Source: CAZWSX01 sp964636985
Lineage (GTDB): Bacteria > Planctomycetota > Planctomycetia > Pirellulales > Pirellulaceae
Assembly (NCBI GenBank): GCA_964636985.1
Contig: CAZWSX010000025.1
Location: 55,191 to 119,190, forward strand
DNA length: 64,000 nt
Reading direction: 5' to 3'
Both the position numbers and the translations under genes were made by a program. The first letter of the stretch is position 1; every line of letters begins with the position of its first letter. The notes below the pieces were generated by a model. That model saw only the letters and a program-made list of their open reading frames with translations. It did no database searches and had not been told where the DNA came from. Below, one piece after another: positions 53,026 through 62,700 of this stretch.

Positions 53026-53418
53026 ATGATCCGCCAACGCCCTTACGCGCTTTCTGATGGCGCCGGCAATTCGTATCACTTCGGCGTCCCGTTCATGGTG
53101 AAAGCGAGCGAAGTCGCCGCCGGCAGCGGCGCCGCCGTCTTGGAATACACAACCGTCAAAGGCGAGGAACCGCCCGACCACACGCATCCCACCGAGGACG
53201 AAATGTTCTACGTCCTGGAAGGTGCGATCACTTTTCACTGCGCTGGCCAATCGTTCCCGCTGAACAAGGGCGGCTTCGTCTTCCTTCCCCGCGGCATCCA
53301 GCACGGCTACACCATCGATAGCGATACGCCAGTTCGCCTGCTCGTGATCACATCACCGGTTCGAGAAAATGGACGCAGCGGCTGGGGCGGCTTTGTTGGC
53401 GAAATGGAGCAGGGTTAG
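53026..53418 (+). CDS. cupin domain protein
   Basis: This 130-residue single-domain cupin has both motifs: GEEPPDHTHPTEDEMFYVLEG (His-x-His-...-Glu) and FLPRGIQHGYTI (His), which bind a divalent metal. It could be a small isomerase, dioxygenase or binding protein; function cannot be assigned. Start ATG 53026. It is followed closely by the antitoxin-like gene on the same strand, 14 bases apart, with AGGAG seven bases before that start. Confidence 0.85.
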   Translation: MIRQRPYALSDGAGNSYHFGVPFMVKASEVAAGSGAAVLEYTTVKGEEPPDHTHPTEDEMFYVLEGAITFHCAGQSFPLNKGGFVFLPRGIQHGYTIDSDTPVRLLVITSPVRENGRSGWGGFVGEMEQG

Positions 53419-53432
53419 CGAGGAGATGTGCA

Positions 53433-53654
53433 ATGTCCACTGAATTTGAACGGTTACGTCACCTATCGATCGCCCAAAAACTTCAACTAGTCGAAGAATT
53501 GTGGGACGATATTCATGCTTCGAACGAACCATTTCCGGCGCCTGTTTGGCATCGTGAGGAAGCCGAACGGCGTTCCGCGGAGCTAGATACCGATCCGTCA
53601 ATAGTGATCGATGAAGACGAAATGTGGCGACGAGTAGATAAACGTCTTAACTAA
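53433..53654 (+). CDS. addiction-module antitoxin-like protein (TIGR02574 family), orphan
   Basis: This 73-residue protein matches the small antitoxin-like component family: LSIAQKLQLVEELWDDIHAS, the HREEAERRSAELDTDPS block, then EDEMWRRVDKRL. Such proteins normally precede a ParE/RelE-type toxin gene. Here the next gene, ten bases on, is a methyltransferase, so no toxin is adjacent. It may be a relic or may act with a distant partner. AGGAG lies seven bases before the ATG. Confidence 0.8.
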   Translation: MSTEFERLRHLSIAQKLQLVEELWDDIHASNEPFPAPVWHREEAERRSAELDTDPSIVIDEDEMWRRVDKRLN

Positions 53655-53664
53655 CCGCACGCTC

Positions 53665-54474
53665 ATGGACACTCGCTTCACCCACCCCCGCTTTCCTCGC
53701 GCTTCGGCCTATCACCCCGATTGGATCGTTAGCGGCGTCAGTGGCGGGGCGAATCCCTTGTTCATGACCGAATGGCTGACTGAAGCCCTCGACCTCAAGC
53801 CAGGGATGCGCGTGCTCGATCTCGGCTGCGGCCGCGCGCTGTCGTCGATCTTTCTGCATCGCGAGTTCGGCGTGCAAGTGTGGGCGGCCGATCTGTGGTT
53901 CGACCCAACGGAAAACCAGAAGCGGATTCGCGACGCCGGCGTCCAGGACGGGGTGTTTCCGATTCATGTTGACGCCAGAAAACTTCCGTTTGCTGCCGAA
54001 TTCTTCGACGCGGTCGTCTCGATCGATTCGTTCTTCTACTACGGCACCGACGACTTGTATTTGCCGTACCTCCTGCGCTTCATCAAGCCTGGCGGACAAC
54101 TTGGAATGGCTGGCGCGGGGTTGGTGAAAGAATTCGAAGGACCGATCCCCGAACATCTCAGAGCCTGGTGGACGCCCGACTTGAACTGCCTTCACTCGGC
54201 CGCGTGGTGGCGGCGTCACTGGGAGCGGTCGGGCATCGTCGATACCGAGTCGACCGATACTCTGGAAGACGGCTGGCGCCTTTGGCTCGCTTGGCACCGG
54301 GAAATCGCCCCCAACAACGGCGTCGAAATCCAAGCCATCGAAGAGGACGAGGGCCGCTACATCGGATATGTCCGCGCGGTTACCCGCCGGCGGACCGGCG
54401 TGCTGCTCGACGACCCCATCGTGTCGATTCCGATGCAGTACACCAAGGCCACATTGATTCGCGGCGAGACTTAG
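53665..54474 (+). CDS. class I SAM-dependent methyltransferase
   Basis: This 269-residue methyltransferase has motif I in RVLDLGCGRALSSIFLHREF, an acidic end of strand 2 (VWAADLWFDP), and the FFDAVVSIDSFFYYG motif IV region. These identify the SAM-binding Rossmann fold. The substrate cannot be inferred; the C-terminal part has a Trp-rich segment (HSAAWWRRHWERSG). It is ten bases after the antitoxin-like gene and directly abuts the next start (TAG|ATG at 54472-54477), so the three genes are probably co-transcribed. Confidence 0.85.
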   Translation: MDTRFTHPRFPRASAYHPDWIVSGVSGGANPLFMTEWLTEALDLKPGMRVLDLGCGRALSSIFLHREFGVQVWAADLWFDPTENQKRIRDAGVQDGVFPIHVDARKLPFAAEFFDAVVSIDSFFYYGTDDLYLPYLLRFIKPGGQLGMAGAGLVKEFEGPIPEHLRAWWTPDLNCLHSAAWWRRHWERSGIVDTESTDTLEDGWRLWLAWHREIAPNNGVEIQAIEEDEGRYIGYVRAVTRRRTGVLLDDPIVSIPMQYTKATLIRGET

Positions 54475-55428
54475 ATGCGGATCGTCTCGCTCCTCTCCAG
54501 CGCCACCGAGGTGCTGTGCGGCCTCGGACTGGCTGATCAACTCTTGGCGGTCAGTCACGAGTGCGATTGGCCGCCGGAAGTTCTCGGCAAGCCGAAGGCG
54601 ACGGCATCAGCAATCGATTCCGCGCAATCGTCCGACGCCATCGACCGACAGGTAAAGCAGCGCCTGGCCGAAGGATTGCCCCTCTATCGCGTCGATGCCG
54701 AACTGCTTGCCAAGCTGAAGCCCGACCTGATCGTCACGCAAGCGCAGTGCGACGTCTGCGCCGTTCGCTTTCAGGATGTGGTGGATGCCGTAGAGTCGAC
54801 ACCCGAGTTGGCCAGCACCAAGGTCGTCGCGCTGAATCCGCACACGATTGATGACGTCCTCGCCGACATCGCATCGCTAGGGCAGATAACGCAGCGTTCG
54901 TCGCAAGCCGCTGTGTGGCTCGAGCAACTGCGAGAGCGCATCGCCGGCGTTCGTCGCGTGACCGACGCCATCCCACGCGATCAGCGCACGCGCGTCGCGA
55001 TCATCGAGTGGACCGAGCCCCTCATGCTCGCGGCCAACTGGACACCGCAGTTGCTCCAGTGGGCCGGCGGTGATTGCCCGCTCACCGTTCAAGGCCAGCA
55101 CAGCAGCTATACCCATTGGCGGGACGTTACGAGCTTCAACCCACAGGTAGTCATCGTCGCGCCGTGCGGCTTTGGTCTCGACCGGGCAATCGTCGAAACT
55201 CGTCAACTGGCCGAGACACGCCCCGAATGGCCGTTGCTGGAGGCCGTGCGACTCGGGCGCGTCTTCGCGATGGACGGCAACGCTTATCTCAATCGCAGCG
55301 GGCCACGATTGGTCGATACGCTCGAGATTCTCGCCCGCCTGGTTCATCCGGCGTTTTTCGCGCCGTTCGCCTTGACCGACCCACGTTGTCTTGCCTTTCG
55401 GCATATCGGATGGAATGAAGAAGTTTAG
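54475..55428 (+). CDS. BtuF/FepB-like ABC substrate-binding fold protein without signal peptide
   Basis: This 317-residue protein has the periplasmic-binding fold of cobalamin/Fe-siderophore receptors: RIVSLLSSATEVLCGLGLAD, LAVSHECDWPPEVLG, KLKPDLIVTQAQCDVCAV, and GRVFAMDGNAYLNRSGPRLV. It begins directly at the fold and has no signal peptide or lipobox, so it is probably cytoplasmic, unlike classical binding proteins. No permease or ATPase is adjacent. It immediately follows the methyltransferase with no gap. Its last half overlaps, on the other strand, the extended frame of the small membrane protein. Confidence 0.8.
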   Translation: MRIVSLLSSATEVLCGLGLADQLLAVSHECDWPPEVLGKPKATASAIDSAQSSDAIDRQVKQRLAEGLPLYRVDAELLAKLKPDLIVTQAQCDVCAVRFQDVVDAVESTPELASTKVVALNPHTIDDVLADIASLGQITQRSSQAAVWLEQLRERIAGVRRVTDAIPRDQRTRVAIIEWTEPLMLAANWTPQLLQWAGGDCPLTVQGQHSSYTHWRDVTSFNPQVVIVAPCGFGLDRAIVETRQLAETRPEWPLLEAVRLGRVFAMDGNAYLNRSGPRLVDTLEILARLVHPAFFAPFALTDPRCLAFRHIGWNEEV

Positions 55429-55767
55429 TCGAGGCCGCAAGTCGTCCTCCGGCAACTTGAACCTCGGCTCAGGCGACAGCGGCCACCATGCCGCCCGGCG
55501 ATACAGATCGGCAATCTTTTTGTACTCGTGATAGATGCCCCAATAGCGCTGGGCCATTTTGTCCTGCTCCGATCCTGGCTCAGGGACCGGCAGGCGTTGC
55601 AGGCCCCAAGCAGTATCAGCTCGTCGCTGGGCCAACTGATCGAACTCGCTGGCGAACCGATTCATCCTGGCCGCGTGCACATACCACTGCCGCCCGCCGC
55701 CCAGAAGCAAACCTAGCACCGCGATGGCGACAAGCAGCGTTCGCAGCGAGAAGCGGATGCGTTTCAT
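54877..55767 (-). CDS. small membrane protein whose frame continues antisense to the BtuF-like gene
   Basis: The first about 112 residues, from ATG 55767, look genuine: the common planctomycete anchor MKRIRFSLRTLLVAIAVLG, then QWYVHAARMNRFASEFDQLA and a YWGIYHEYKKIADLYRRAAW segment. The frame then runs on for more than 180 residues exactly opposite the BtuF-like gene to a stop at 54877. That part shows no family character. The true gene may extend through the overlap, or its stop may have been lost by rearrangement at its 3' end; the ortholog length would settle it. It is convergent with the BtuF-like gene and 18 bases after the haem protein's end. Confidence 0.5.
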   Translation of the reverse strand: MKRIRFSLRTLLVAIAVLGLLLGGGRQWYVHAARMNRFASEFDQLAQRRADTAWGLQRLPVPEPGSEQDKMAQRYWGIYHEYKKIADLYRRAAWWPLSPEPRFKLPEDDLRPRLNFFIPSDMPKGKTTWVGQGERREKRRMNQAGENLERIDQSWPAAIEISVAVHREDAPESHGLQQRPFGACLGQLTSFDDCPVETKAARRDDDYLWVEARNVPPMGIAAVLALNGERAITAGPLEQLRCPVGREHEGLGPLDDRDARALIAWDGVGHATNAGDALSQLLEPHSGLRRTLRYLP

Positions 55768-55785
55768 GCGAGCGTTCTTCGTTGA

Positions 55786-58700
55786 TTATTTCTCGATATC
55801 GCCTGGTTCCAACTCGCGCAGCAACTCAATGCGATCAAACATCGCCGGCCCCTCAATCGCGGTCGGGGCAAAGCCCGTCAGCGTGAAGTCGCCAAAGTCC
55901 TTCCACAAGTCCCGCGTCATCACCGTCCAGTCGGACGGCACGCGCGGAGCGACGCCCACCGCTTGCCAGCCTGTGAAATTCTTCCCGGCGAAGTAGCGAC
56001 GTATCGGCTCCTCGGCCGGCGGCCACTTCCCGTTGTCCGCCCATTCGATCATTACGCCCGACGCCTTAGGCGCCTTCCAGGCAAAACGAATGTAGCGATA
56101 CTCCCCGACCGTTGGCTTCTCTCGAATGGGAAAATTCCAGCCGCGGATGCGTGGCGAATATCGTTGCGGCGGCGTCACTAGCAAGCTCGACTCCCCCGAG
56201 AACTTGTCGCCCGTGGTGAACTCGGCAGTCCCCGTTCCCTCGTTCAGCGCGACGGCGAGGTTCTGATTATCATCCAGCAGCACCACCTTCTGCTGCGGTT
56301 GGCGAAGCCAGGCGATTACGTCGGCGACATCTTTCGGCTTGGTCTGCTTCACCAGATCTTCGGGCATCATCGAAATCGGCGAGACTCGCAGCTCCTCGAT
56401 TTCGTTCCGCAGAATGACTTGCTGTTTTCCTTCGGGCAACTTCAGCGTGACACTGGTCGGCGACTCGGAAGCCAGCAAGCCATTGAAGACTTGCCCACTC
56501 GTCGTGGCGATCGAGTACGTCATGTACCCCGATGAAATCGTCTCGCTGGGCGCTAGGATATCCTTGATGATCGTCTCTTCCGCCCGCTGGAACTCCGAGC
56601 TGAGGTCGGGTCCGACTGCGACTCCGACCCCGTGTGCCTGATGGCACTTGCCGCAGATCTCTTTGAAAACTTTCTGGCCGCTGGCGACATCGCGCGGCTG
56701 ATTGAGAGCCTCCGCGTACTGGGGAAAGTGAGCCAGCGAATCGCTGCTGACTGCCGCCAGCACGCTTTTCGCACGCGATCGAACTTGCTGGTCCTTATCG
56801 TTTACCAACTGGTTGCGTTGAACGGCCGATAGCAGCGATGCCGTCACCGTCTTTTGTTCGATCGCATCGAGCAAAACGGGCAACCGCTCGCGCTGCCGAA
56901 ACAAGGCTTCCAAAATCGCTTCGCGCAAACGTGGAGTCGAAGTCGGCAGCGCTTCGATCAGGGTCTTCGCGACTGGTGCCCCTTCCTCCTCAGAGAGTTC
57001 GACGACAGCCGCTAACCGCTGTTCGGCCGTGCCCGTCACATCTCCAAGTTGCTTGGTTGCGCCCGTCACTCGCGCGTCGCGCTCGGCCGCTGTCTCCAAA
57101 CGTATCAAGCGAACCAGCGCCGCGGCCAGCGATCGGACTTCCGCGTTCTCGCTTTTGGCAAGCGACTTGACATCCTCGCGCGCCTTTTGGCTCATTGCGA
57201 CTTCGGTCGACGTCGCGAAGCTCTTGCGCAGTCCGCGCAAACAGCTGACCTTCGTTCCCTCTTGCTGAGTTCCCGCGATCAGGACCAATGCTTCGCTCAA
57301 CTCCTCCTCGTTTCGCCGCGCGGCAATCGCCGCACACAGCGGCTCCAGCAACCCTTTGGCGTTTCCAAGTTGCGAAGGATCCGCCAGCAACTCCGCGAGC
57401 ATGCGGCCGCCGCGGTCAGGCAGTGCCGCGAGAATAGCCGTGGCCATCCAGGCCGCGTCCCCATCGCTGCGAGCAAGCTTGGCCAGCGACGCCATCACCC
57501 GCGTATCGCGACTGGCTCCCAGCGACAACGCCACTTGCAGTCGAACCAGCGGATCGGCATCGTCGGCTAGCGCGAGCGCGGTTTCTAGCAGCGCGGGCTC
57601 CTTGTCGAACCGCTGTTCGGCAAGCTGCAGCGATTGCCGGCGGACTCCAGCGTCCTCGTGCTTCATCGCCGAAACGAGCAACTCGGCCGGAAGCCGATCG
57701 ATCTCGTCCAGCGCGTGGAGCGAGTTGATAACAGCCGCCGTCTGCTTTGACTCTCTCGCAAGAGTTTCTAGAGCTGGCGCGGCATCGGCAAGCTTTCGTT
57801 CGGCAATCAACCGGCGAGCGGTTTCTCGCCGCCAAAAGTAAGGGCTGCCTGCCTCGTTCGCCAACTCGATGGCGCTCAGTCGACTCATGTCGGCGGTTGG
57901 AGGGCTGCGATGTTCCGCGGGCGCAATCCGCCAAATCCGGCCGTGGTCCTTGCCGTTCGTCACGCCGTATTGCTGCTGCAAGTAACGTGGAATGGCCGAG
58001 TAATCCTCGATGATCTCGCGGTAAAAGTCGGCGATCCAAACGCACCCATCCGGACCATGCGAAAGTGCGATCGGGTGAAACCACGCGTCGGTCGACGTGA
58101 GAAACTCCGAAGCTTCCTCTCCCTTGGCGCGTTTCAAGCGATGCACCATTCCCTCGCGTTCGATCAACGAGCGATGGATCAAGTTCTGCGCCGGCTCGCA
58201 TGCCAGAAGTTGCCCCTTAAGGCCCGGCAGGACGTCGTCTTGATAGACGAGCGGTCCACAACACGAAGTGAAGTAGCCATTTGGCGCCGACTCCGCGACG
58301 CCATATCCATCGGTATAGAACTTCGAAAAGCCGGGGTCCTCCGACCGTTTCGTCCGCCAAGGATGAGGCTGACTCGTGGGGTAAACGCGCCGATCAGGAA
58401 ACACCACCATCGAGAGCGGCGGCGTTGCGACGAACGGGTTGCGAGCCAGCGAATGCCATGGCAAGGGGACGACCAGGTTCGCAGGCCAGCCGACGGAACT
58501 AACGAAGCGGTCGCCTGCCTCGGTAAACGTGAAGCCTAGGCCGGAGACCTCACCACTGACGGGCTCGACGGCCGATCCATCGGTTTTGATTCGGAAGTCG
58601 GTGTTCGGCAGATCGACTGGCTTGGCGAGTTTCGGGCCGGTGATCTTAGCCGCGCCGTGCGCTCGCCCAACGTAGATCCAGTCGTCCAAACCCCACTGCG

Positions 58701-59295
58701 GATTCCCCATGCGTCGATCGAGAACGCCGGTCGGAAAGCCGGTGAACAAGACCTCGCGGACTTCGGCGGCACCATCGCCATCGAGATCGGCCAAGAAAGT
58801 GATATCGGGAGCGCCGACGACAACAATGCCTCCGCGCGCCGCGCAGATGCCAAAACATGCCGGTAGTTTGTCGGCCCAGACTTGGGCTTTATCCATCCGG
58901 CCGTCGCTGTCTGTATCGCTTAGTAGCTTGATCGTGCCGAACGTGAGTTTCTTAGCCGCTTCCTCAACGTGCTCCGGGACGAAGAATCGCCGCACGACTT
59001 TGTCGAGCTTGCCGGTCTTGTTCAACTCGTCGACGTCGATCTGGCCATCGACGTTGTAACCGTGCAGTTCGCAAACAAAGAGCCGCCCCTGCTCGTCCCA
59101 GCAAACGCCGGAGGGCTCGCGAATCAGCGGCTCGCTGGCGACCAGCTCCAGCTTCAATCCTGCAGGAAGCTTGAAGCGCTTGGCCGCTTCTTCGGCCGCG
59201 AGCGGTTGGGGTGCATCGTCGGGTTTAGGGATCTGCGAGAAAAGAGACTCACTCAAACAGAAGATCGCCCCAAGCGCCAGCAACCATCGGAGCAT
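55786..59295 (-). CDS. PVC-type haem-binding CxxCH protein with beta-propeller and HEAT repeats
   Basis: This 1169-residue exported protein has a signal peptide (WLLALGAIFCLSESLFSQ). The N-terminal half is a DUF7133-like beta-propeller (GLKLELVASEPLIREPSGVC, WDEQGRLFVCELHGYN, PDGCVWIADFYREI). From about residue 480 helical HEAT-like repeats follow. A c-type haem site CGKCH starts at residue 881 (Cys881, Cys884, His885), in a cytochrome c domain. A C-terminal beta-domain (FAWKAPKASGVMIEWADNGK) ends the protein. This family is a hallmark of planctomycetes and probably acts as a periplasmic dehydrogenase-like redox protein. It is 18 bases from the small membrane protein. Confidence 0.9.
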   Translation of the reverse strand: MLRWLLALGAIFCLSESLFSQIPKPDDAPQPLAAEEAAKRFKLPAGLKLELVASEPLIREPSGVCWDEQGRLFVCELHGYNVDGQIDVDELNKTGKLDKVVRRFFVPEHVEEAAKKLTFGTIKLLSDTDSDGRMDKAQVWADKLPACFGICAARGGIVVVGAPDITFLADLDGDGAAEVREVLFTGFPTGVLDRRMGNPQWGLDDWIYVGRAHGAAKITGPKLAKPVDLPNTDFRIKTDGSAVEPVSGEVSGLGFTFTEAGDRFVSSVGWPANLVVPLPWHSLARNPFVATPPLSMVVFPDRRVYPTSQPHPWRTKRSEDPGFSKFYTDGYGVAESAPNGYFTSCCGPLVYQDDVLPGLKGQLLACEPAQNLIHRSLIEREGMVHRLKRAKGEEASEFLTSTDAWFHPIALSHGPDGCVWIADFYREIIEDYSAIPRYLQQQYGVTNGKDHGRIWRIAPAEHRSPPTADMSRLSAIELANEAGSPYFWRRETARRLIAERKLADAAPALETLARESKQTAAVINSLHALDEIDRLPAELLVSAMKHEDAGVRRQSLQLAEQRFDKEPALLETALALADDADPLVRLQVALSLGASRDTRVMASLAKLARSDGDAAWMATAILAALPDRGGRMLAELLADPSQLGNAKGLLEPLCAAIAARRNEEELSEALVLIAGTQQEGTKVSCLRGLRKSFATSTEVAMSQKAREDVKSLAKSENAEVRSLAAALVRLIRLETAAERDARVTGATKQLGDVTGTAEQRLAAVVELSEEEGAPVAKTLIEALPTSTPRLREAILEALFRQRERLPVLLDAIEQKTVTASLLSAVQRNQLVNDKDQQVRSRAKSVLAAVSSDSLAHFPQYAEALNQPRDVASGQKVFKEICGKCHQAHGVGVAVGPDLSSEFQRAEETIIKDILAPSETISSGYMTYSIATTSGQVFNGLLASESPTSVTLKLPEGKQQVILRNEIEELRVSPISMMPEDLVKQTKPKDVADVIAWLRQPQQKVVLLDDNQNLAVALNEGTGTAEFTTGDKFSGESSLLVTPPQRYSPRIRGWNFPIREKPTVGEYRYIRFAWKAPKASGVMIEWADNGKWPPAEEPIRRYFAGKNFTGWQAVGVAPRVPSDWTVMTRDLWKDFGDFTLTGFAPTAIEGPAMFDRIELLRELEPGDIEK

Positions 59296-59454
59296 CGCGG
59301 AATCCTTCGATGTCGGGGAATGAAACGTAACCCCGACTCATCGACACTCGCCAACCCGATGTCTGGGGCAACGCCCATTGTAGTCATCGAAAGGACCTGC
59401 CGCGTAACACCATAGTTACGACTTTTGCGATTCCCAATTGCGGCGAGACTCTTC

Positions 59455-59715
59455 CTTAGTCCTCTCGGTGGCCTCCGTGTCTCTGTGTTTCATCTTCCCC
59501 GGATATGGAAACACGGAGAGCACGGAGATAAGAAGTGGCGCGAAAGTTTCCGACTTCGTAAATCAAAAATCAACAATCATCAATCAATTAATCACTTCTC
59601 CTGGAAGACAGCGAGTTCCCGGCTGGTGGCGGCACTGTGCCCCGACAGGAATGTCCGGGCTACTTTTAATCATTCGCCTCTTCTCCGTTCCCTCCGTGTC
59701 TCCGTGGTGAATTCC
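59455..59715. repeat. CACGGAG/CACAGAG repeat cluster and degraded palindrome
   Basis: This part of the 426-base gap 59296-59721 holds CTCCGTGTCTCTGTGTTTC (about 59470-59488), ACACGGAGAGCACGGAGATA (from 59510), and CCCTCCGTGTCTCCGTGG (about 59692-59709). Between them, CCCGACA-GGAA-TGTCCGGG (59641-59658) is a degraded copy of the palindromes at 21813-21984, followed by CTAC. No gene is supported in the gap. Confidence 0.75.
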
Positions 59716-59721
59716 TCTCCC

Positions 59722-62700
59722 CTACGTCTTGGCCCCCTCGCGCGGCCTGCTTGGAAAACGCTGTTCGCGCGGCGGGCCGGCCTTCGGCTTGTTGATTTTG
59801 AGTTGCAGGCAGCTCGGCCCGAGCAACTCTTCGACCCGCCGCTGTAACTCCGGATTGATGTCGACCCGTAAACCGCGACTGGTGAGGAGGACCTTCGAGC
59901 CATCCGACAAAATCAAGACGACGTTCAACTCGCCGTTGCCTGGGTAAGCGCGGATAATCTCGCGCACCGATTGCAGGGCCTCAGGTCCGTGTTGCCGCTC
60001 GTCGATCCGGATGTAGATGCCGCTGGTGAAACGCGATCCCAGTTCGCCGTACGGAATGACTTCGTTGACGATGATATTCGCTTCGTCGCCGCCACGGCGA
60101 TCGATCGCACCGCGCAGCACGACGACGTTCTCGGGGATGACATGCTGTCCCTGCTGGGCAAATCCGTCGGGCCACATGATGCAGCGGACTACGCCGTCCA
60201 TGTCTTCGAAGTCGAAGTTGGCGTACTTCGAAGGCTGCCCCGGCTTGGGGTTCTTCGTGTGAGCGTGCTTGATCGAGGAGATCATCCCGCCGAGGATCAC
60301 TTCGGCGCGCTCCTGTACCTTCGGAATATCAGCCGTGGTGTGCTGGATGTATCGCCGCAACGTCGGCTGGAACTCGGCCAGCGGATGACTCGAGAGGTAG
60401 TAGCCCAGCACTTCTTTTTCGAACTGCAACTTCTCGCGTTCTGGCCACTCGGGCATGTCCTGCATGGCCGGCTTGGCTTGTTGGACGGTCTCCTCGGCGA
60501 AGCCGCCGAACAAGTTCTTTTGCCCCGACTTACGATCGGCGGCAAGAGCGGCACCGGCTTGCATCGCCCGTTCCAACGCCGCCGTAATCTGGGAGCGTTT
60601 AGCGCCGAATGAATCGAACGCCCCCGCTTTGATGAGCGATTCGATCGACGCCCGTCCGCACTGCTGGCCGTCGACACGCTCGCAGAAATCGAAGATGTCG
60701 CGGAAGGGGCCGCCGTTCTTGCGAGCTTCGACAATCGCTTCGCCCGCCGAGCCGCCGCAGCCCTTTACTGCCGAGAGAGCAAAGTAGATTTTGCCATCGC
60801 CAACGCTGAAGTCGACGTTGCTCGTGTTGACGTTGACGGGAACCACCGTGATGCCCATCCGCGAGCAATCTTCCAGGTGGGTCACCAAGTCGTCTTTGCT
60901 CTTGAAGTTGCGGCCCGGAATGTCGCCCGAGAGGAGAGCCGCCATGAACTCGACCGGGTAATGAGCCTTCAAATAGGCCGTCATGTAGGCGATCAAGGCG
61001 TACGCCGTCGAGTGGCTCTTGTTGAAGCCGTAACCGGCGAACTTGATGATCATGTTCCAGAAGTCAGTCGCCTGGTCCTTCGAGATCCCTTTGGCGACCG
61101 CGCCTTGGATAAACGTCTCGTAGTTCTTGGCGATGAGGTCTTCTTTTTTCTTGCTGATCGCCTTGATGCAGGTGTACGACGAAGCGAGCTCGATCCCCCC
61201 GAGCTCGTTCAAAATCCGCATCACCTGCTCTTGGTACACCATCACGCCGTTGGTCTCGGAGAGGATGGCCTCGCACACCGGGTGAATGTACTCAGCCTTC
61301 TGGCGGCCGTGCTTCACTTCGACGTAGTCGCGAACCATGCCCCCTTCCAACGGACCGGGGCGATAGAGCGCGTTGGTCGCAATGATGTCGCGGAAGTGGT
61401 CCGGCTTCATCTTCTGCAAGAGGTCGCGAATGCCGCCGCTTTCGAGCTGGAAGATCCCCTTCGTCTCGCCGCGACACAACAGGGCAAACGTCTTTTGGTC
61501 GTCGAGCGGGAACTTGTAGGGGTCGACCTTCACACCCGTCGTCTGTTCGATCAGGTCGACTGCCTTCGAGAGAATCGTCAGGTTGCGCAGGCCCAAGAAG
61601 TCCATCTTGAGTAAGCCGGCCGCTTCAACGTCGCCCATCGACCACTGCGTGATGATGTCGCTCTTGCCGCCGACTTTGCCCAGTGGCACGTACTCGGTCA
61701 ACTCCTTGTCGGCGATCACGACCGCCGCCGCGTGCGTGCCGACGTTGCGAGCCAGGCCTTCGATTTTACGGGCCAGGTCGAGCATTTCGCGGACTTCGCC
61801 ATCGGCGTTGTAAAGGGCCTTGAGGTCCTCGGCTGTTTCGAGCGCTTCGTCGAGCGAGATATGCAAGGTTTCGGGCACGAGCGCCGTAATCTGATTCACA
61901 CGCGCGACGGGCATCCCCATCACCCGGCCGACGTCCTTGATCGCCGCGCGTGCGGCCAGCGTTCCGAACGTGCCAATCTGGGCGACGTTGCTCTCACCGT
62001 ACTTGTCCTTCACATATCGAATCACTTCGCCGCGGCGCTCTTTGCAGAAGTCGATATCGATATCAGGCGCCTCTTTGCGGTTCAAGTCGAGGAACCGTTC
62101 GAACAGCAAGTCGTACTTGATCGGGCAAACGTGACTCAAATACAGCGCGAAGCAGACGAGGGCGCCAACGCCTGAACCGCGCGCCGTGGCCGGAATGTTC
62201 TGCTCGCGGGCATGCCGCACGAAGTCCCACACAATCAAGAAGTAGTTGGGAAAGCCCAACTTGCTGATGACGGAGAGTTCCCGCTCCAACCGAGCGACGA
62301 CGACTGGAGCGAGTTCGCCGCCAGGCAGCATGGCTTCGTCGCCCGCGTAACGCTCCTTCAAACCTTGAATGCACAGTTCGCGGAGGTATTCGTCGGGAGA
62401 TTTTTGTTCGGGCACCGTATAAACGGGAAAGTTCCGTTTACCGAGTTCCAGGTCGATATCGACGGTATTAGCAATTTCTTGGCTGCGCGCAACAGCGTCC
62501 TCGAGCCCTGGGAAAAACGAGTACATCTCGTCGGGAGCACGGAGGTAGAACGAGTTGTTCTCCATCCGCATCCGATTGGTGTCGGTGCGGAATTTGCCCG
62601 TATTGATGCAGAGCATCACGTCCTGGGCTTCGGCATCTTCTGCGTCGGCGTAGTGGGCGTCGCTCGTTGCGACCAGCGGCAGCCCCATTTTCTTGGCGAG

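Noticed and set aside
54877..55430. Treating the antisense extension of the small membrane protein as proven coding sequence
   Set aside because: The BtuF-like gene on the other strand has clear family motifs throughout, so I give the extension low confidence and report it as a question.
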